A stretch of DNA of 64,000 nucleotides. It comes from Rhyacophila brunnea (taxonomy: Eukaryota > Arthropoda > Insecta > Trichoptera > Rhyacophilidae). Below the pieces are notes generated by a model. That model was not told the origin of the DNA, ran no database searches, and saw nothing but the letters and a program-made list of their open reading frames with translations. Shown here piece by piece: positions 56,876-64,000 of this stretch. The stretch is taken from contig JAGYXB010002078.1 in NCBI GenBank assembly GCA_022495005.1, positions 1 to 64,000 on the forward strand, in the 5' to 3' direction. Position 1 is the stretch's first letter. Every line of letters starts with the position of its first letter. Both the position numbers and the translations under genes were made by a program.

Positions 56876-58868
56876 CCTTTGGTTGGGATATTTTATTATT
56901 GTATGTTCTTAAAATTACCTGAATGAGTCAAAGCTCACGATAAGCCTTTTGTAGTTAATTCACAAGTCTTTCCAAATTAAACGTTATAATCTCGCTAATG
57001 GGATACTCGGCATCTTAACTGTACATATCTTAATCTATTTTGTAACGTATTATTAATTTATTCATAATATGGTGTGAATCTGTGTGAAATCATGAAGTTT
57101 TATTTATCCATATGACATAAATTAACTACAATTTATAGTTTTTTTTATTAGCTGTCGAATATGTGGTCTGTGATATTAAAAAAATACGCTTATCTGCTTT
57201 GCTACTATTTTAGATTATTTAGATTTTAGAAAGTAGTTTATTTCATACGTCTATTAAATGTGTTTATCGTCTTCTTATTTGTGTTGTGCACCTTCCTTGT
57301 AGACAGTGATAAATCATTTATTTCTAGTACTCTCAAGTACATATTTTTTGTTCCATCTTGTTGTACCCTACATAGTTACATTTACATTGGTACCTAATTT
57401 CGTAAAAAAAAACACTTGCTGACCGAGAAACTTTTATAAGTGACCGTGTGGATTGTACCATGACCGTTGAAAAAATATTTAGATCGTGCTTTATTTTTGA
57501 AAAACTTCATAGGGTTGCTTAGTACTTCTGATGCCACGCATATTGTATCGTTGTACTTGTACCTATGTACTATCCTGACGAGATATTATATACTTTTAAC
57601 ATTACAAATATGTCCAAATGAATTCTAAAATATTTTCGATATTTACAAAGTTCACTATATTTCTTAAATCATTTTGTATTTCCCACGATTAGCTATTTTA
57701 CTGTGGTTCCGACTGTGAATTATCAATTTATTTGAAATTTATAATATATATGTCTATTTAAAATTAAGTTCGTATTAAAAAGTCGATTTTTTGTGAATAA
57801 TTAAAAATGTATAGTCATGAGAATTTTCACATAAATTGTAATTTTGGACAGTAGCAATCGACACAATGTCTTGCTCTGAGGACCATTTTATTTCAATTTA
57901 ACTGACTTTCCAATTGAAATTTGTTGGTAATAGGTATATTATCAAAGTTCATGGGAGGAGTATTCTCTTCAAACCCGCTCTTCTATATGCTCCCGCATAT
58001 AGACATCACATGGTCCCTCCGATAATCTCTGTTGCTCGTCAACCTTCTTGCATCTCCCTAAGAGAGAAATATACATTTATTATAGTTTTATTATGGATAA
58101 TAGGCGAATCGATGCAAATGACGAAAACGGCATATTTGAGTTCAAATAGTGTACTTCTAAAAATAAAACTTCCATCATTCTGCGAATGCTCATTTACTTG
58201 CTATCTTATCCGGTTAACGAAATAAGATGGAAATTACTAGACTCCAGAGGTTGACAGCGTAACATCTACAACATCACTACAGTTACTAATTAATATTATT
58301 ACAATCAAACGCATGACAATCTGTTACACCGAGTTGATGTCATATCCCTGAGCATAGGTTTGGCAGATGCATTTCACAATGATACGTCTTTTCATCTAAC
58401 AAGTCAAATAATATTAAACTATATATTATTTCTCTTAATCTTAGGTTACCTATGTATATTATAATCACAATATATGCATATCTATTTGTCTAATGTGCCG
58501 TTAGATCGAAGTAGAGAATTGAAATATTTACATAATATAATTTTCATCAATAATTGTAGAAATTTATTTAAACTTGCATAGATTAAGTAATTAATAGTCA
58601 TGTAGCTATTGTTGGTAATTTATCTGATTATTTTGCAGTGCCGTTAAAATGGTTTATAGTTATATTCAAGCTGAATAAATTCAACCATTAATCATTATTG
58701 GTATTGTATTCAGAGCTGACATCTCCCAAGTCCTCATGTATGGAAATGTCGGCATACACGCCCTGCGCTGATATTTGCGCGGTCGCTAAGACACGAGTTA
58801 GACCACGACTGTTATGGTATGTACTATGTATATAAATGTATTGCATTATTTTCTATGCAAATATGTAG
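56876..58868. other. Non-coding spacer
   Basis: A 103-codon frame (57914-58225) has no domain. The acceptor-like TTTTCTATGCAAATATGTAG lies at its right end. Confidence 0.45.
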
Positions 58869-59047
58869 TATGGAGGTATGTATCGCCGTTTAGTGTATCC
58901 GCTTCGGCAAGTCATGTTACGTCACAACGCCATCATGCTGTTATGGACGCACCTCAATGCCGTGAACCGTACAATCTGGATCGAGAGATGCTTAGCACGG
59001 CCGTAGTTACTCGAGAGGTCAGCGAATTAGAGGTGAAAATCGTATAA
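58869..59047 (+). CDS. Candidate 3'-terminal coding exon
   Basis: After a plausible acceptor ending ATATGTAG, one frame (entered after two bases) reads WRYVSPFSVSASASHVTSQ, RHHAVMDAPQCREPYN, LDREMLSTAVVTREVSE and LEVKIV, then TAA at 59045-59047. The block 58890-59040 is markedly richer in G+C and CpG than its flanks, and only this frame is open throughout. An AATAAA lies about 280 bp downstream (near 59330) and could serve as a polyadenylation signal. It is on the same strand as the EGF exon and could end that gene, but nothing links them directly. The family is not recognised. Confidence 0.42.
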
Positions 59048-59552
59048 ATAACATAGAGATTGAAATACTCTAATAGAGGGAGCAGAAACAACTTTTGGGA
59101 TTATAACACTACTTAAGGGTGAGAGTAACGTTTTTAGCAAAAATAGATAGATTTAATTTCTTTTAAGTAATCGTTACTCCTCTACTTTACATGTAATAAT
59201 ATTTAAATTATAAAAATATTAAAAAAAAAATAAGAATTAACTTCCTACATCGTGTTTTATGAATATTTTTATCATTTAAATGTAGTTTGTAAATGAGTTC
59301 TTTAGAGGGTGATTTAACGTATTTTTGTGCAATAAAAAAAATGTTTCCTATTTACATGTTTTTAACGTTTTTACGTGTTGAGTATTTAACATGGAAATTA
59401 TCAATAAAATGTATTTTTGCAGTTTCCTTATTCGACCGCAAAGGCATTACGTTCATCCTTAATAGCGACTCATGAACAATTTGAGTAAGAATTAGCAACT
59501 ACAGAAAGAATAATATTATACTCTGTTGGCATCATAGTAATATCAACTACTA
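59048..59552. other. Spacer, possible 3' UTR
   Basis: A+T rich with a poly-A run at 59220 and AATAAA near 59330. No other feature. Confidence 0.4.
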
Positions 59553-60834
59553 GTGCAGGATCCCATAGACTTTTCGTATACATAATATGCGGAACGCATT
59601 CTGACAATTGGAATAGGTTTTGGGGGTCACAAAGATATATAAAGTCGATGTTGCCAGGCGATATTAGTGGTAAATTTTTTTTTATTGAGGTTTTAATTTT
59701 TTTTCTTATAACCCACCTAAAATTGTTCTGAGTTCTTCAATAAAACCATGAACGAATCAGGGATTGATTGAAAATGCAATAATTGTACCATGCCATCGGC
59801 ATGGTCGTAGAACGGTCCGTCCCGTTTGAAAAAATAAAAATAGCGGGTAGTGAAATGTGTTCAAAATTATCGATTCTTAGGACCCTTCTTGGCTTAAATT
59901 ATTTTATTTAGTAGCATTTTTGTATATAATCACCTAAATTGGTTTCTTTACTATATCTATGCATATGACATTCGTTTTAGTATTATGGTTAATCCAGAAA
60001 CAGTGTAGGTTGCATATATAGGTAGGTGAATAAATGAAATAACGATAACCACTAACCACACTAAGTACCTACACATTTATTAAAAAAAAAAAGAAACAAC
60101 AAGTCAAGTGTTCAAACTCCTTTAAGTATCATGATCACAGTTTTTACAAACACTACTTACACATTTGCACAATGATATACATGTCAAAGCCGATTTCTTA
60201 TAACTACGTGATAATGTACGGCAGTTAGAATTATATTTGCATGGTTTAATTAAATAATTTGGTAGAGGTTCATTCGTCATTTGTCTTGGATACGAATTAT
60301 TTTCTCGTAACTCATAGTCAAGTTGTAGGACATCAAGACGCTCAAATAGTGGAACAGATGAGCTTTTCCATAAATAAACTTATGCTGAAGCCTTTAAACA
60401 GTGTAAACACAATGAATCATATGTGCATATCACTCTTGACACATTTAAACTAAATTCAATATTTTGGGAAATAAATTTATGCCGAAGCAGGGTCAGCAAG
60501 AAGGGTCCTAAGAATCGATAATTTTGAACACATTTCACTACCCGCTATTTTTATTTTTTCAAACGGGACGGACCGTTCTACGACCATGCCGATGGCATGG
60601 TACAATTATTGCATTTTCAATCAATCCCTGATCCCGTCTTAGTTTTATTGAAGAACTCAGAACAATTTTTGGTGGGTTATAAGAAAAAAAATTAAAACCT
60701 CAATAAAAAAAAATGACCACTAATATCGCCTGGCAACATCGACATTATATATCTTGGTGACCCCTAAAACCTATTCCAATTGTCAGAATGCGTTCCGCAT
60801 ATTATGTATACGACAAGTCTATGGGATCCTGCAC
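59553..60834. mobile_element. DNA transposon with about 339-bp inverted repeats
   Basis: The left arm (59553-59891) begins GTGCAGGATCCCATAGAC. The right arm (60497-60834) is its reverse complement at about 95% by eye. TA dinucleotides border both ends, as for Tc1/mariner-type targets, though the terminal sequence is not one I know. The 605-bp interior is unrelated to the arms and carries a cysteine-rich pseudogene fragment on the - strand. It is a non-autonomous or internally deleted element. Confidence 0.82.
60122..60370 (-). pseudogene. Cysteine-rich C-terminal fragment of a repeat-associated protein
   Basis: The - strand frame of 82 residues ends at TAA (60122-60124). It contains LRENNSYPRQMTNEPLPNYL, then CKYNSNCRTLSRSYKKSA and LTCISLCKCVSSVCKNC. 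The pattern N-x-P...P-x-P-x-x-L-(I/L) followed by C-x5-C...K-K-S-x-L-x-C-x3-C-x-C-x4-C matches, to my memory, the CXC-like tail found at the end of many repeated ORFs in aphid genomes. Some expected cysteines are lost (for example CKCNC is CKYNS here). No catalytic domain is present upstream, where the frame hits a stop at 60380. It may have been captured between the long inverted repeats, or be what remains of the element's own gene. Confidence 0.5.
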
Positions 60835-61879
60835 TATACTGTTTGTAAATAAAAAAGAAAACTATTGCCTGTTGTTGATGTGAAGATTTGGTTATTTACT
60901 GATTTATATATACTGTATATTACGCAATGTTTTTTTTTGGTGGAGTAAGTAGTTGGTGAAAAATAGCTATATAATGAAGAATATAACCTTATTTTAAATT
61001 GCTCTCATATCAATTTGTAATTTATTACCTACGCCCTAAAAGTCGCGAAAACGGACATAATATTAATATTTTTGTTAAGCAGCATTTTATATCCGTAGAA
61101 GACAAACAAACCCCTCAAATTCAATTAATTTTCGTGACAATTAAAATGTAGTTAAGGTGAATTAATAGTGGAATTTCAACCCTATTGATTGACCTTTTGT
61201 ATGATATAATTATTATGTTTAGTATCTATAACTTAATCCAATGATTTATAATTTGTATGGTCGATCATTATTTTGTGTATATTTTGCGGCGTTTCTCTGT
61301 TAATTCAGCATAATTTTATTTCATCAGCTTCTGCTCTCATTTTCCCACCTTTAAACTAATCCAAGAAGCGTCGGATAATACCAAATCCCGACCGTGTGAA
61401 CTCTGCCTGTTTTGAATCAATTACGGTTTGTTTGATTTCCTACCGACGAGATAGTCAATAATAAATTTAACCACCGCCTTCGAAGTAGGCAAGAAGCACT
61501 ACCGGGGTATGAATAATCTTCTCGCTACGCCACGTTATACGATCGGTAGACGTTATTTACTCAAAATCGTACACGGCCAATACAAATTCCACAATTTGTA
61601 TTACACCAACAATGAGAAGACAATTTTGTTTATACTGCCGGCTTCTGTTCGGCGCAATAACCCCGCTCTTACCTTGTTGTTAATAGGCACATATATATTT
61701 TGATTTGTTACTGTTCTGGAGTAGGTATACCAATAACATGGAAGGTACCAGTGAAATATTAAATTGTATGTAAACTGAATAAGTGATGTATTTTATATGG
61801 AAATAGAAATTACTGACAAATTGGATTATGCAGCAATATTACATAGGATTAATAATTAATTTTAAAAATACGTGTTTTA
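60835..61879. other. Non-coding spacer
   Basis: Nothing supported; a 64-codon frame (61509-61703) has no domain. Confidence 0.45.
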
Positions 61880-61980
61880 TAATGTGATCCAATGGGTTGG
61901 GGTGATGGCTAACAACCGTTCCACATAAAATTCTGTTATTATAACCTACACTCTGTGGAGTAAGAGCGAAACTGATTATG
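61880..61980 (+). mobile_element. SINE 3' fragment
   Basis: GATCCAATGGGTTGGGGTGA, TGGCTAACAACCGTTCCACA, TTCTGTTATTATAACC and the tail hairpin CTACACTCTGTGGAG are family tail blocks. The tRNA head is absent. Confidence 0.6.
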
Positions 61981-62239
61981 CCCTCTTTTTTCAATTTTAT
62001 TCGTTTAATACAAATTTATTAAGATTGCTATATTAATATTGTTCGGGGAACTTTTTAGTTTTTTTTTTATTACCTATCCATGTTCAATGTCTATTGTACC
62101 GATTACCCCATGATAGAAGTATTATTTTGTTTATAATGATATTACCCCTTTGAGTTGAAAGTGAGATTTTCTCTCTAAAATTTTATAAAACTAGGAAAAC
62201 GGTGTAAAAAAGTTAATGAGATGTACCAGTAGCCCTTAT
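61981..62239. other. Spacer
   Basis: Nothing recognisable. Confidence 0.5.
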
Positions 62240-62480
62240 TTAATCATCATCATCGTTCGGGTCAATCCACTTTTGGATGAAGGCTTCCTTTAACTTCTTC
62301 CACTCTTATCATCCTTAATTCTTCCAGTTGATATTAGGATGTCCCTTTGGTTATTTATTATCAGTTTTGGCCCACTCGCCGATGGATATATTCCATGCCT
62401 CGTTTTGGAGCACCGATAGCACACCTTCTTTATCTATTGAATTTTATTGTGGAGTGCTACAAAACTTGGCTAGTGGTATT
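62240..62480 (-). mobile_element. Non-LTR retrotransposon 3' tail
   Basis: The - strand encodes, with stops, TKGHPNINW and then EWKKLKEAFIQKWIDPN at the end. This is the G-H/R-P...W and E-W-x-x-L-x-E-A-F-I-Q-x-W-I-D signature of the LINE tails elsewhere in the window. Confidence 0.6.
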
Positions 62481-63698
62481 TACTAATATTTAAAGTCTTC
62501 TACGCCAGAGCGCTGCATACACTGACACTGTTACGTCACGTGCTCTTTCCGTGTTGACTTGTCATATCGGATACTCTCGCTGGCACTATTGAGAGGAGAT
62601 AAAAGCTTTTTTTCTTTTTCTCATCTCAATACTTATATATTCAAAATAATGCCTTTCGTCTGCTTCCGCAAAGGTTTAGGCAATAAAACTCCATGCGTTA
62701 TCGAACACACTTAATTATGGACGCGGGGAATGTAGCTGCGGGAAAGTAAATGCGGGGGAGGGTTTTATTTCCAAAAACGACCGTGGTGACTTAAAAGACT
62801 TGATATAAGTCGTACTGTATATTCAACTTATCCGTCATAGATTGAAAGTGGACGGTTTCATTATATCTCTCGATACGCTATTTAAAACAACTTCCCCGAA
62901 CAGAAACGAGATGAATCAAATCACCACTACGTCGCACAGTATTTGTATTCGATGGGAATAAGTATAATACCAAGGAAAATATAAATAAATTTAGATATTC
63001 TAATGGACGCCATCACGAAATGGTGGACTGTTCTATTGGAAGGCATAATGTGGCGTGGCATTGTTTTCTTTGTATTTTAGATTACCTGCTTTATTTACTT
63101 TGTATTAGTAAACGTAGTGAATAATACATGTCCGGAGCAATTTCGGAGATTGATTCTTTTTCATATTATAAGTATATATTATAGTGTACCTAATGTTTGT
63201 CTATTGATTTGATGACGTATCACAAGTTTACTGTCAATAGATTAAAATATCATCTATATAGTGGTAGGTAACAAACGCAACACAATAGATAAGATAGAAA
63301 TACGAAAGCCTGTATTGGTTTATGACAAATCCGACATAAATAGTGTACACTAAACTGTATCAGTCGTACGTATTTGTTTTCATTAAACTAAGACTACAAA
63401 TTGCAGATAGTGTTGGTTAGTTTTTTAAATTAAATTCAGCTCTGCGTAAACCAAGCCATAATAATTATAATAGTTAGAAAATATTCGTCTATCTATAAAA
63501 TATCTAAAACTATGCCATTAAATTGATTAAATCATACACAATTTTATATATTTTATGGATGGAAGAATATTTTTTTTATTTATTATGGTTTGGTTTAAGC
63601 AGTGCTTAATGAATTTAAACAAGACTAACTAACACCTTCTATATTAATTATGACTTTAAAAAGATGCACTATTTTTATCGAATCGCCCATAGCACACC
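62481..63698. other. Non-coding spacer
   Basis: A purine/G-rich patch (GGACGCGGGGAATG, GGGAAAGTAAATGCGGGGGA) lies near 62720-62765. Nothing else is seen. Confidence 0.45.
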
Positions 63699-63785
63699 TA
63701 AACTATTAGTTTGTAATTACCTATTTATGTATGTAATTAGACTATATTAGTTTGTAATTAGACTATATTAGTTTGTAATTAACTA
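63699..63785 (+). repeat. Short tandem repeat, 21-bp unit
   Basis: The unit AGTTTGTAATTAGACTATATT is repeated two and a half times, with one further diverged unit before it. A minisatellite. Confidence 0.75.
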
Positions 63786-63925
63786 TTTTTTTTATTTAAC
63801 GAATAATTCACAAGATTTAAGAATGTAACATTCTAATTATTGAACATACATAATTTTGAAAACACTTCTGAGGAGAAAATATATTATAACCAATAGAAAA
63901 AAATCTTTTTTTTGAAAAAGGTGAG
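63786..63925. other. Spacer
   Basis: A+T rich; nothing recognisable. Confidence 0.5.
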
Positions 63926-64000
63926 ACACCCCGCAGGAATCGAACCTGCATCTATCGGGTATCGCGCCCACGCCCATTTACTCCTTTAACATAGTGGAAC
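63926..64000 (-). mobile_element. tRNA-like sequence at window edge
   Basis: Reverse-complemented, ATGCAGGTTCGATTCCTGCG holds a perfect B box (GGTTCGATTCC) in a GCAGG/CCTGC T-stem, followed by GGGGTGTCTCACC. The preceding GGGCGCGATACCCG could be an anticodon-stem region. The 5' part is weak and the window ends here, so a tRNA gene, pseudogene and SINE head cannot be separated; I favour a SINE. Confidence 0.45.

Noticed and set aside
1..64000. CRISPR array, prokaryotic operons, ribosome binding sites
   Set aside because: The sequence is eukaryotic in character; no regularly spaced direct repeats or dense coding are present.

Overview
The window looks like gene-poor nuclear DNA of an insect. 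It is very A+T rich, has dense stop codons in all frames, and carries spliceosomal-type exon borders, a mariner transposon, tRNA-derived SINEs, non-LTR retrotransposon tails and many inverted-repeat elements. The abundance of GTAGGTACC-like and TAATATTATAAT-like strings, and a cysteine-rich tail of a kind I associate with repeated aphid ORFs, lean towards a hemipteran such as an aphid relative. That is a style judgement, not a proven assignment.

No complete gene is visible. The best protein-coding evidence is one 79-nt exon (924-1002, + strand). It encodes the first part of an EGF-like domain (C-x4-C-K-N-G-G-T-C) between a consensus acceptor and a GTAAGT donor. Most of what follows could be intron of that gene. 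Weaker single-exon candidates, each with a plausible splice site or terminal stop and raised G+C, sit on the + strand at 20683-20742, 22325-22380, 31933-31992, 36431-36691, 45212-45304, 54151-54377 and 58869-59047. On the - strand they sit at 10821-10873, 22782-22892, 29312-29422 and 51865-52065. I cannot name their genes or chain them into one transcript.

Mobile DNA dominates. 1-15 kb: an EGF exon, a 718-bp hAT-like element (5078-5795), SINE and LINE tails, a tRNA-Gly 5' half, a degenerate 1.3-kb D,D34D mariner (8462-9772) and a 139-bp foldback element. 15-30 kb: A+T-rich spacer, scattered candidate exons, a promoter-like block near 25.9 kb, a 251-bp MITE, and a 611-bp hAT-like element with a perfect 8-bp target duplication 64 bp from a candidate exon. 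30-46 kb: another hAT-like MITE, SINEs, and a 1391-bp near-perfect palindrome (38009-39399) with 680-bp arms and TTAA flanks. 46-64 kb: an NRF1/CCAAT promoter-like block, a diverged tandem duplication, a G+C-rich MITE, SINEs, and a second long inverted-repeat element (59553-60834) with about 339-bp termini enclosing a cysteine-rich pseudogene fragment.

The elements do not form a pathway. The exons would belong to one or more long genes, and the repeats have parasitised their introns. The most unusual items are the two long inverted-repeat elements, which would make long hairpin RNA if transcribed; a tRNA-Gly(GCC) fragment ending at the anticodon loop; a conserved 3' hairpin in the dispersed SINE family; and the array of short TACTATAATTTT motifs present at two loci.
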